Below are positions 57,105-64,000 of a DNA stretch of 64,000 nt, piece by piece. Origin of the DNA: Pelagomonas calceolata (lineage: Eukaryota; Sar; Pelagophyceae; Pelagomonadales; Pelagomonadaceae); assembly GCA_918797485.1 (NCBI GenBank), contig CAKKNE010000005.1, positions 2,232,001-2,296,000 of the forward strand, written 5' to 3'. The notes below the pieces were generated by a model, which saw only the letters and a list, made by a program, of their open reading frames with translations, had not been told where the DNA came from and searched no databases. The position numbers and the translations under genes were made by a program. Every line of letters begins with the position of its first letter. The stretch's first letter is position 1.

Positions 57105-58862
57105 TTAATAAACTTCCGCGTGGTAGCGGCCCTCCTTCTTGAGCGCCTTCGTGTCGATGAACTCGTCGAGCGCCGCCGCGCACGGCTTCAGCATCCCTCG
57201 CAACCCCGAAACGTACGTGTGGCCGCCGCGGTCCATGATCTCCTTGGCAATCAGGGACAGGCCCTTGATCTTGTCCGGGAGCGTCGTCTCCGAGCCGTCG
57301 TCGACGCGCGCGCCGCCCAACGCCAACTCGAGGCGGAACCGCCCGGGACCCAATCGCTCCTGCGCCTGCTCAAATTCTTCGACGTAGGGGATGGCCTCGC
57401 GCGTCGCGCCGCCGAGGATGACGACGATGGGTCCTCGGCCAGCCGTCGGCGCCGCGTTCGCGGGGTAGAGTCGCCGCAAGAACCCGCGGAACGTCGCGGC
57501 GCCCGTCGAGGTGCCGATCAAGACCAGGCCAGCCTTAGGGTCCGCGGGAAGGACCATCGACTTGCCCATCGGTCCTTCCAGATGTAATTGCGAGCCCTTG
57601 GGAATAGTATGCAAAAAGTTCGAGGTCACGCCGACTTCGCGAACGCACAGCGCGAGTTGGGACCCCCGCTCGGAGGCGACCGTGTAGAGCCGGCGCTTCT
57701 TGTGCGGGTTGCCTTTTTCGTCATTGCCCGGCGGGAGCACAGAGACGCACTGGCCCTCCACAAACGGTAAGGACGTCTCGAGCTCGACGTGCGCGATCGG
57801 CGCGGAGCCCTCGGGCGTATCCTTGACAATCACCTCGACGGACCGCACCGTCGCGAGGGCGCCGCCGTCGAGCTTCGCGGGCGGCTCGCCGTCGTCCTGA
57901 ACGGCTTCCACCGGCGCGGCGGCGGGCACGACTAACACGCCGCCCTCGAGCTCTTGAATCTTCCGCAAGGCGCGCTGCAGCCGCGAATGTTGGACCATCA
58001 GTAATTGCACGAGGTTCTCGTTCGTGAGGATGTAGGGCTTCGCCGGGTCGGCTCCTACATCTGGCAGTAATCCGCGCACGGCGTCGACGACGGCCGGCTC
58101 GGGCGCGGCGCCGACCGCCGCGGCCGCGGGTGCCGGCGCCGATGCCGGCGCCGGCGCCGGGGCCGGCGCGGGTGCCGGCGCGGCGGCGGCGGGCGCGGGT
58201 GCTGGGGCCGCCGTGGCGTCGCCGCCGAAGAAGCCCTCGCCCGCCAAAATGTCGAGCCACTCCGACAGGCGCGCCTCGGTCTTGTCGCCCTCGTTGACCT
58301 GATCTAAGGGACAGCCGCAGAATTTATCCCCTCGCAGCGCTTTCGAGTCCTCGTGGCCGTAGCCCGACGCCGGCATGTAGCCGAAGCCCGTCTGCGCGTT
58401 CCGCGACGCGAAGACGCTCTCCAGCTCGTCAATCGCGTCGCAGAAGTTGCCGCCGTACCCGACGGAGTCGCCGCAGCCGAAGACGGCCACTTTTTTGCCC
58501 GCGAAGTCCAATGAAGGTAAACCATCATCTTCATAGTACAAATCGTCCCAGTCCGTGCCCGACCGCTCGGTATCCGCGCCCGTGTTCCACGTCGGGCAGC
58601 CCACCAGCAGCAGTTCGTGGTCCATCAAATCTTCGACTCCGTCGATCTCGTCCACGGGAAAGGAGGTTTCGCCGGCGATGCCGTCGAACTTGGCATTCAG
58701 TAATTCTACAAGTAAATCCGCCGCGGCCTCCGTGTTTTGGCCCTCGGTGCCGTAGTAAACGCCGACCTTCGACCCGTGCAAAATGGTGGACGGGCCGACC
58801 GCGCGCTGCGGCGGCGCGAAGGCATCGACGAGCGCCAGGACAACGAGCGCTGCGGCTCGCAT
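57105..58862 (-). CDS. plastid flavodoxin-FNR fusion (flavodoxin joined to ferredoxin-NADP+ reductase)
   Basis: 585 residues. The leader MRAAALVVLALVDAFAPPQR is a signal peptide followed by the heterokont plastid motif (Phe15). Residues about 32-215 are a long-chain flavodoxin: FMN phosphate loop YYGTEGQNTEAA, W loop CPTWNTGADTE, Y loop FGCGDSVGYGGNFCDAI, and DSKALRGDKFCGCPLDQVNE. A (PA)n linker (about 216-255) and a short helical segment (LVQLLMVQHSRLQRALRKIQ) lead to plant-type FNR (about 335-585): FVEGQCVSVLPPGNDEKGNP, FAD site RRLYTVAS and LCVREV, NADP site IGTSTGAATFRGFLRRLY, HTYVSGLRGML and the C-terminal tyrosine of HAEVY that stacks on FAD. In cyanobacteria and algae these are separate proteins. 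The fusion should pass electrons from photosystem I through FMN to FAD to NADP+ without iron. Confidence 0.92.
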   Translation of the reverse strand: MRAAALVVLALVDAFAPPQRAVGPSTILHGSKVGVYYGTEGQNTEAAADLLVELLNAKFDGIAGETSFPVDEIDGVEDLMDHELLLVGCPTWNTGADTERSGTDWDDLYYEDDGLPSLDFAGKKVAVFGCGDSVGYGGNFCDAIDELESVFASRNAQTGFGYMPASGYGHEDSKALRGDKFCGCPLDQVNEGDKTEARLSEWLDILAGEGFFGGDATAAPAPAPAAAAPAPAPAPAPAPASAPAPAAAAVGAAPEPAVVDAVRGLLPDVGADPAKPYILTNENLVQLLMVQHSRLQRALRKIQELEGGVLVVPAAAPVEAVQDDGEPPAKLDGGALATVRSVEVIVKDTPEGSAPIAHVELETSLPFVEGQCVSVLPPGNDEKGNPHKKRRLYTVASERGSQLALCVREVGVTSNFLHTIPKGSQLHLEGPMGKSMVLPADPKAGLVLIGTSTGAATFRGFLRRLYPANAAPTAGRGPIVVILGGATREAIPYVEEFEQAQERLGPGRFRLELALGGARVDDGSETTLPDKIKGLSLIAKEIMDRGGHTYVSGLRGMLKPCAAALDEFIDTKALKKEGRYHAEVY

Positions 58863-59468
58863 GGTGACTGCTGGTGTAGCAGTTGCTGCAAACTTCAGCT
58901 ATGCCTTGCGTTGAGACGATTGGCCTCGGCACCCGTCACAGCCGTACAAATGGCGTGTCTCGGCGCAGTTATGGTGCTGCTCGTTGATCTATGCGCGAGC
59001 GGCGATGGCACACGTGCCGGAGATGATGGCTGCGAGAGGGGATGCGTTCGGCGGGCAGGGACCCGTTCTTACGCGAATTAGAGGCGTGTGCAAGTTGCTA
59101 CACTGCTCGCAGGCACAAAAGACAAAACGTGCGGGGTCTGGCGTCCACATCACCAAACAAAAGCTGGGTGGATTCTTCGCGACGCGCACGTTCAGGCAGC
59201 GTAGGCTGCTTACGAGTCGTACAAGTCGCCCTCTCCACGCTCGTGCAAAAAAAGCTGCATCAGACGCCATCGAGGCGAGTTTGCAGCACCTGTGACCCCA
59301 GCTCCCGGCTCCCCGACGCTACCGAGGCGAGTTTTGCAGCACCCACTTGCAGGAGGCATCGTGGCGCGCCCACTTGTCCTCCTCCTCGCCACCGCCCACA
59401 CCGCAGCCGCATTCCACGGCGCAACACCGACCGTCGCACGACCAGTCCACAATAGCTCCTGGTATACG
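58863..59468. other. divergent 5' region, probably with an unrecognised exon or intron of the next gene
   Basis: Upstream of both the flavodoxin-FNR gene and the CRAL-TRIO gene. ACGCCATCGAGGCGA (59264-59278) matches the introner core at 14 of 15 positions and is followed by TTTGCAG. A 20-bp block CGAGGCGAGTTTGCAGCACC recurs at about 59323 with one extra T. From about 59360 the CRAL-TRIO frame reads VARPLVLLLATAHTAAAFHG, a convincing signal/plastid leader, but no in-frame ATG precedes it. Confidence 0.45.
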
Positions 59469-60287
59469 ATGGCCTGGGGCCGCAGCAAAGCGCCAAAGCC
59501 CGACGAGGCCACACTCATCAGTAGTCTGAAGGACGCCGTCAAGGACGAGCCCCAGGATTCCAGCTTTGTTGTAGATGACGCCTGCTGCAAGCGCTACCTC
59601 CGCGCACGCAACCACGACCTGACGAAGGCTACAAATATGCTGCGCGCTACTTTAAGATGGCGCGCGGCGTATGGTACGGCGAATATCGTAAGGGACAAAT
59701 TTCCCATCATCGAAAAGGAGGCGGCGACGGGCAAGACGTACGTCGCGCCGGGCCGCGATAAAGATGGAAGAGCGACGATCATCATGCGCTCCAAGCACGA
59801 GAACACGAATGACCACGACGGCAACGTGTTGCATTTAGTGTACCAGATGGAGCGCGCCGTGAAGGCTTGCGACGCGGAAGAAAAGTGGAACATCGTCATC
59901 GACTTTAATGGCTACGCGAAGAACACTCCGTTAAAAACGTCGAAGGCCGTCCTTTCGACGATGCAAGATCATTACCCGGAGCGGTTAAATAAGGCGTTTC
60001 TAGTGGACGCGCCGTGGCTGTTCCTGGGCGCGTTCAAGCTTATTTCTCCGTTCATTGATCCAGTCACCCGAAAGAAAATAGTCTTCGTCAAGGGCTCGGC
60101 CGAAAAAAGAGCTGCCGTGCTGTTGGAGCACTACGAGCTTGATCAGCTCGAAAAAGCCGTCGGCGGCGCGTCGGACTACGTCTACGACGCCGAGGCGTAT
60201 CTAGCCGACGATCGGGCGGCCTACGAGGCTGCTAAACCGGAGCGCGTGGCGTCGCTCGAGGAGGTGCCCGTCGTCGTCGCGGCGTGA
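59469..60287 (+). CDS. CRAL-TRIO (Sec14-like) lipid-binding protein, probably plastid-targeted
   Basis: The first in-frame ATG is 59469 (MAWGRSKAPKPDEATLISSL), giving 272 residues. The CRAL-TRIO N-helices DDACCKRYLRARNHDLTKAT, NMLRATLRWRAAY precede the lipid pocket: PGRDKDGRATIIMRSKHENT, EEKWNIVIDFNGYAKNTPLK, LSTMQDHYPERLNKAFLVDA, PWLFLGAFKLISPFIDPVTR, KKIVFVKG. These match Sec14 (Y..hYPE.l......na...f...w....pfl...t..Ki). The frame remains open upstream through a signal-peptide-like VLLLATAHTAAAF (AAF resembles the heterokont plastid motif), so the true start is probably in an upstream exon. It likely transfers phosphoinositides or other lipids at plastid membranes (inference). Confidence 0.8.
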   Translation: MAWGRSKAPKPDEATLISSLKDAVKDEPQDSSFVVDDACCKRYLRARNHDLTKATNMLRATLRWRAAYGTANIVRDKFPIIEKEAATGKTYVAPGRDKDGRATIIMRSKHENTNDHDGNVLHLVYQMERAVKACDAEEKWNIVIDFNGYAKNTPLKTSKAVLSTMQDHYPERLNKAFLVDAPWLFLGAFKLISPFIDPVTRKKIVFVKGSAEKRAAVLLEHYELDQLEKAVGGASDYVYDAEAYLADDRAAYEAAKPERVASLEEVPVVVAA

Positions 60288-60337
60288 TCTGTGTGCAGTG
60301 TTCTTAAGCTTTGTTGATATACTACAGTTGTACATAC

Positions 60338-61627
60338 TTACTCTACCCAAGGCTTGAACCACTTGCGCCTCTTCCCGCCGCGGCTCTTGATAAGTCGCAG
60401 GATCTCGTCGTGGGGGCCATCTTCGATTGGACAAGAGTCATCGTCGTCCGTCTCCCATACGAAGTCCGCGAGCTGAGGGCAGCCGCGGAATAGCCGCAAC
60501 ATGGCAGCGGATGTGAATTGGTGGTTCCCGTAGAAATAAAGCTTGCGGAGCGTCTGCGCGGTCGGAGTCTGCAAAATAGCTTCAATAGCGTCCGAACTTA
60601 AATTCTCCGTCGACGAGAGAACCAGCTCCTCCAGACGACAGCCCTCGCATATGAATCGCAGGCCCGCGTCGTCGATCTCGCTTCCCCATCCCGGATCAAA
60701 CGCCTTTATCGTGGGCCGCGCCTGCGCTAGATCGTGGTAGAACTCGGGCTCCGCAGAAAACACTTCACCATCCGGCAGGTACAATACCGTCATCGTTTTA
60801 AAGCCCCTAGCACACTGTAGGATCAGTTCAGGTGAAATCTCGGCGTAACCACGGACGACTAGCTTCCTCAGACGCCCTCGTATGGGCGACCGCAGAAGCA
60901 GATCCACCAGCGCTGGCGACACAATGCAGTCGGTAAGCCACACATGGTCCACATGTGCACATGTCCTCAAAGTCACTTCGATTTGGTCGTAACAAGTCGG
61001 TTCATAGCCTTCCGGGTCTTGCGCCCGGAATGAGAGACATTTAAGTCGGGGAAAATGCATCGCGTAGGTCTCGGCCGCGGATAGCAGATTGCTTCTAAGA
61101 CGTACATCTTCGAGCAGCGGGCACGCTCGACTCAACTCAGACGCGAAGTCCGCGAGGTTTGCCCCTTTTGTGGGACCATTAAGGCACGGCGCATCGCTCG
61201 ACGCATCAAAAACGCGTAGTTGTCGACATCCGCGACACATCTCCATGAGAACATCCCTAGAAAGAGTAGAACCAGAGAACTTGATGCGCAGTTCTCGCAG
61301 CTGTCCTCTTGTGTCGCTCACGACGAAATCCCGAATTGCAAGCATATGTTTTGAGCCGAACCCTAAATCTAAAGTTCGACAGCCGCTTCCAAAATAGCGA
61401 CCGAACGTCTGGATGGCCTGGGCGCTTGCGCCATCTCTGAATCCGATTACCTCGACCGCTTTATGCTCCCGGGCGGCTCGCTCAACCGCTTTTTTGCCCG
61501 CCTTGCACGCGCACCGCAGGGCGAGCAGGTCGGTTAGGTATGGGCGAACTGGGTGATATTTTTTCCCGACGTAAAGCGCGACGTGCGCCAGCACCTCAGG
61601 GGGCAACAAAGTTTGGAGTCCAGCCAT
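60338..61627 (-). CDS. F-box-like leucine-rich-repeat protein
   Basis: 429 residues. The N-terminus (MAGLQTLLPPEVLAHVALYV, LTDLLALRCACKAGKKAVE) is F-box-like: LPxEvL..va.y.......dl..l...ck. About eight cysteine/leucine-containing LRRs follow (CRTLDLGFGS, QLRELRIKFSGSTLSRDVLM, CPLLEDVRLRSNLLSA, LRKLVVRGYAEISPELILQC, CRLEELVLSSTENLSSDAIE, TLRKLYFYGNHQFTSAAMLR), the AMN1/FBXL type. A role as substrate receptor of an SCF ubiquitin ligase is the usual inference. It converges on the CRAL-TRIO gene 50 bp away. A CTAG dyad lies 119 bp upstream of its start. Confidence 0.65.
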   Translation of the reverse strand: MAGLQTLLPPEVLAHVALYVGKKYHPVRPYLTDLLALRCACKAGKKAVERAAREHKAVEVIGFRDGASAQAIQTFGRYFGSGCRTLDLGFGSKHMLAIRDFVVSDTRGQLRELRIKFSGSTLSRDVLMEMCRGCRQLRVFDASSDAPCLNGPTKGANLADFASELSRACPLLEDVRLRSNLLSAAETYAMHFPRLKCLSFRAQDPEGYEPTCYDQIEVTLRTCAHVDHVWLTDCIVSPALVDLLLRSPIRGRLRKLVVRGYAEISPELILQCARGFKTMTVLYLPDGEVFSAEPEFYHDLAQARPTIKAFDPGWGSEIDDAGLRFICEGCRLEELVLSSTENLSSDAIEAILQTPTAQTLRKLYFYGNHQFTSAAMLRLFRGCPQLADFVWETDDDDSCPIEDGPHDEILRLIKSRGGKRRKWFKPWVE

Positions 61628-61745
61628 CGCCGGGCCGAGCGCGCGAGCAGCGGTCGCAGCCGCAGCGCACGCAGACCGTTCTTAACGCCAATCAATGCGA
61701 CTGTGCGCGGGGGGTGCGCAAAAGTTGACCGGGCATTTTTAGATA

Positions 61746-61768
61746 GCTAGCGGCAGTAAGGCACTTAA
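61746..61768 (+). promoter_or_regulatory. CTAG promoter dyad, copy 12 (right half diverged)
   Basis: Reads GCTAGCGGC, A, GTAAGGCACTTAAA; the final CTAG is changed to CTTA. It lies 119 bp upstream of the LRR gene start (61627, minus). Confidence 0.55.
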
Positions 61769-61779
61769 AAGCGGGGGCC

Positions 61780-62600
61780 CGGGGTCCCAGTGGCGTGAAT
61801 TGAGGGCGCTCGTTCGCGGCCCCTTGAAAACTTGTATGTACGAAAACCGGCGTACGGCCAGAGCATCCCCCGGACCCCAACATACCAGCTTTTTGGGCTG
61901 GAAAAGGGCGACGCCGGCGCGCAGTACAGTGTGAAAGGGCTGCCCTCTCCCCGACGGCTTTGGCTCCTTCCGCGGCGCGAGACGGTCTACCCGAGCGCGG
62001 GACCAAGCGTGGGGACCTACCGAACGATGTCGAACGGCCGGAGCGAACAATAAGGCCCGTTCGGCTGCGGCATCCGATGGCGCATTTCGGGGTGCGCCGA
62101 TGGGCTGGCGCGATGTCATCGAATCGCCGCGGCGAGCCCGTTGACGTGCGTGGGCCATCGCATCCGATCCTTATAGATGCTCCGTGGCCACAGTTTTGGT
62201 TCAATCGGCCCGGAAGGCACCATTTGGGCTCCACGAAGTCGGCCTCGACGTCACGTTCGGCCCACTGAATGTCGGCGTTGTGGAGGTTTTGAGCGGTCCG
62301 AACGGTTCGGACCCACCCATGGGTCAGCATGGAGGCCCCCAACGGCCGGACTACGCGCGGAGGCAATTTTTGTGAATTTTCTAGTATGTGATTTGTGCCT
62401 AACATCTGTCAAACCTCAAGATTTTTTCTCAAACTTTGTGTGAATTAAGATTAGGCATAGATACGTCCCATGACCGGTTTTCGTCCATATAATTTTCGAT
62501 GCGGCGCCGCTAGAGCCGGAGTTAAAACCCGGGACCCCCCTTACTTAAATCAACCGCCCCCGCTCCGGCTGCCATTGGAGCCATCCCGTGCACCCGTTGG
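61780..62600. repeat. gene-free block, candidate dispersed repeat
   Basis: About 800 bp with no credible gene on either strand. Composition differs from the flanks: the first 500 bp lack the local codon pattern, and 62370-62480 is AT-rich (TTTTTGTGAATTTTCTAG, CTCAAACTTTGTGTGAATTA), with GGCCGGACTACGCGCGGAGG before it. It resembles an inserted repeat rather than a promoter. No terminal repeats, target duplications or coding domains were found, so the class is unassigned. Confidence 0.35.
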
Positions 62601-62656
62601 CGCTGGCGGACGCCGCGCACGATCCTCAAAAACACAGCGAGCCGGCCCGCCTAGCC

Positions 62657-64000
62657 ATGCCCGGGGAGGACCGCCCCCTCTACCGCTGCTCCAAGGCCGG
62701 CGCGACGGTCCGGGAAGGCGTCGAGCTCTCGTCGACGAAGGTCGGACGACTAGCCGGAAAGAGTATAGTAGGCATCAGTGAAGAGCGCACTACCGAAGAT
62801 GGAGTAGCAAGAGCGCGACTCGACAGTCGAGCGGACGATTTGGAAGGGGGATGGGTCTCGAAGTGGGTCTTGAAACCCATGGACGAGGACAGTCAGCCGC
62901 CGCCGCCGCCGCCCATGGAAGATCCGGCGGGTCCTTGGTTGGAATTAGAAGACGGTGTGCTGGAAATTGATGGTCTGCGTTTTACGAGCGACTTCTGCTC
63001 TGGCAACTTACAGTGTGTCAGAAAAGGCCACGACGGCGTCCTCGAACTCGCAGCACGAAGGGACAACCAGGGCACGCCCTTTGAATCGCGGCATTGTGCC
63101 TGGTTGTATTTCCGTGTTGAGGACAAACGACGGAAAAAAGAAAGTGTTACTTTACGAGTGCGCAGCGCCTCGAGGCAAGCGGCGTTGTACCGAGCGGGCT
63201 ACCGACCCGTGGAAAGAGACGGGAGTTGTCGCAGAAGTGATGGTTCTGATTGGGCCTCGTTATCCGGAGACGCCGGCTGGAAAAGAATAGCGCAGCATTC
63301 ATTTAGATGGAACGAGTGCCCCGACGTCGTGCCGCCGGACACGCCGTCGAAGCGCAAGTCGCGCTACGCCCAGAAACGGAGCGACTTAGACACGCCGAAA
63401 GCTTTACTTGAATGGGACGCGGAATTTCCCCCTTCCGGTGTCTTGGAGTTCGCCTTCTGCTACCCGTATTCGTACGAGTCGGTCTGTGCTACGGTGGATG
63501 CGTTGGCGCGCGCGAATTTGGGTGATGACGTCTATTTAAGGAGGGAGACGCTGACGACGTCGCTGGAAGGGAGACCTGTGGAATTATTAACAATCACGGC
63601 CAACGACGACACGTATTTTGGCGACGAGCCCCTCGACTGGCGTACGCACCATGATACGTCAGAGAAGAGCTCGAGGGGAGGCCTCGCGTTCAACATTTCC
63701 AGTGAAGGCGGCGACGATTCGAGCGACGACGGCGAGGACTCGGGCCCCGAGGGCACGAACAAGCCGTCTCTTCCCAAACCTCCTCTCCTCACTCCACATC
63801 GGAAGGACACGGAGGTGCGTGCTTGCAGTAAGCGGGAGGTCGTCATCAGCGCGAGAGTGCACCCCGGAGAAACGCCGGCCCAATTTGTGATTGATGGGTT
63901 GCTAGCAGCTGTGCTAGCGGACGGTCCCGTCGGCCAAGCCTTAAGGGAGGCCTACGTGTGGCGCGTCGTGCCTTGTTTGAATCCCGACGGCGTCGCGCGG
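62657..64000 (+). CDS. cytosolic carboxypeptidase (CCP/AGBL, M14), tubulin-processing type, 3' partial
   Basis: The ATG at 62657 opens MPGEDRPLYRCSKAGATVRE and the frame stays open to the right edge (448 residues visible). Residues 1-75 form an SH3-like module (LAGKSIVGISEERTTEDGVA, DDLEGGWVSKWVLKP). The CCP N-domain follows (FTSDFCSGNLQCVRKGHDG, HCAWLYFRVE, FPPSGVLEFAFCYPYSYESV), then the catalytic M14 start: VVISARVHPGETPAQFVIDG gives the zinc ligands His and Glu, and VVPCLNPDGVAR is the family NPDG block. An acidic insert (GGDDSSDDGEDSGPEG) separates them. The family removes polyglutamate from tubulin tails. The second zinc histidine and the catalytic Glu lie beyond the window. Confidence 0.87.
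   Translation, partial: MPGEDRPLYRCSKAGATVREGVELSSTKVGRLAGKSIVGISEERTTEDGVARARLDSRADDLEGGWVSKWVLKPMDEDSQPPPPPPMEDPAGPWLELEDGVLEIDGLRFTSDFCSGNLQCVRKGHDGVLELAARRDNQGTPFESRHCAWLYFRVEDKRRKKESVTLRVRSASRQAALYRAGYRPVERDGSCRRSDGSDWASLSGDAGWKRIAQHSFRWNECPDVVPPDTPSKRKSRYAQKRSDLDTPKALLEWDAEFPPSGVLEFAFCYPYSYESVCATVDALARANLGDDVYLRRETLTTSLEGRPVELLTITANDDTYFGDEPLDWRTHHDTSEKSSRGGLAFNISSEGGDDSSDDGEDSGPEGTNKPSLPKPPLLTPHRKDTEVRACSKREVVISARVHPGETPAQFVIDGLLAAVLADGPVGQALREAYVWRVVPCLNPDGVAR

Noticed and set aside
61692-62405. 237-codon minus-strand frame in the gene-free block
   Set aside because: No recognisable domain, start context or codon pattern; treated as part of a candidate repeat.

Overview
The window looks like nuclear DNA of a small photosynthetic stramenopile, most likely a pelagophyte (Pelagomonas/Aureococcus type). 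It is GC-rich and dense, with about 31 protein genes, few and very short introns (66-206 bp), and many divergent gene pairs with short shared promoters. Three things support this lineage: a flavodoxin-FNR protein opening with a heterokont plastid-targeting motif (phenylalanine after a signal peptide, AFAP); introns built from terminal inverted repeats flanked by 8-bp target duplications, the introner type known from Aureococcus; and fragments of a MYND/RING-CH/TPR gene family that I associate with pelagophytes. The species assignment is inference. No tRNA, rRNA, CRISPR array or virus-like element was recognised.

Layout. 1-9 kb: LSD1-like histone demethylase with ePHD finger (cut by the left edge), a frameshifted MYND/RING-CH/TPR gene, an axonemal coiled-coil protein, an ALKBH9/10-type RNA demethylase with cold-shock and SAM-like domains, and a small CxxC protein. 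9.7-16 kb: a membrane protein carrying a textbook introner, a 1.7-kb stretch of gene debris and repeats, and a large barrel/CUE-like protein. 17-25 kb: PatB-type C-S lyase, methyltransferase, PET191/COA5, a putative plastid protein, a single-PAH protein and a CCDC81-HU/EF-hand-like protein. 25-38 kb: RAD17, GNAT enzyme, ZIFL-type transporter, COQ2, PH-like protein, an ankyrin-type remnant and an orphan membrane protein. 38-48 kb: YgfZ-like protein, ricin-B lectin with a second introner, SR-type protein, an IRE1-like RNase with a CCCH finger, and a large unknown. 48-64 kb: EF-hand/monomeric isocitrate dehydrogenase, CAAX protein, soluble ABC ATPase, PRA1, NSUN2-GNAT fusion, flavodoxin-FNR fusion, CRAL-TRIO protein, LRR protein, and a tubulin-type carboxypeptidase cut by the right edge.

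Most unusual content. Four gene fusions stand out: flavodoxin joined to ferredoxin-NADP reductase (a one-chain, iron-free relay from photosystem I to NADP+), an IRE1-type sensor with an eroded kinase and an added CCCH RNA-binding finger, EF-hands joined to mitochondrial monomeric NADP-isocitrate dehydrogenase, and NSUN2 with an acetyltransferase embedded in it.

Two DNA-level systems run through the window. The first is a 21-24 bp dyad, GCTAGCGGC plus a short variable step plus GTAAGACACTAGC. I find it 12 times, always 60-275 bp upstream of a start codon and often once per divergent pair, so it is a strong candidate for an undescribed promoter element. The second is a family of introner elements sharing a 15-bp core (TCGCGTCGATGGCGT or its complement), present in introns of at least four genes and in several intergenic stretches.
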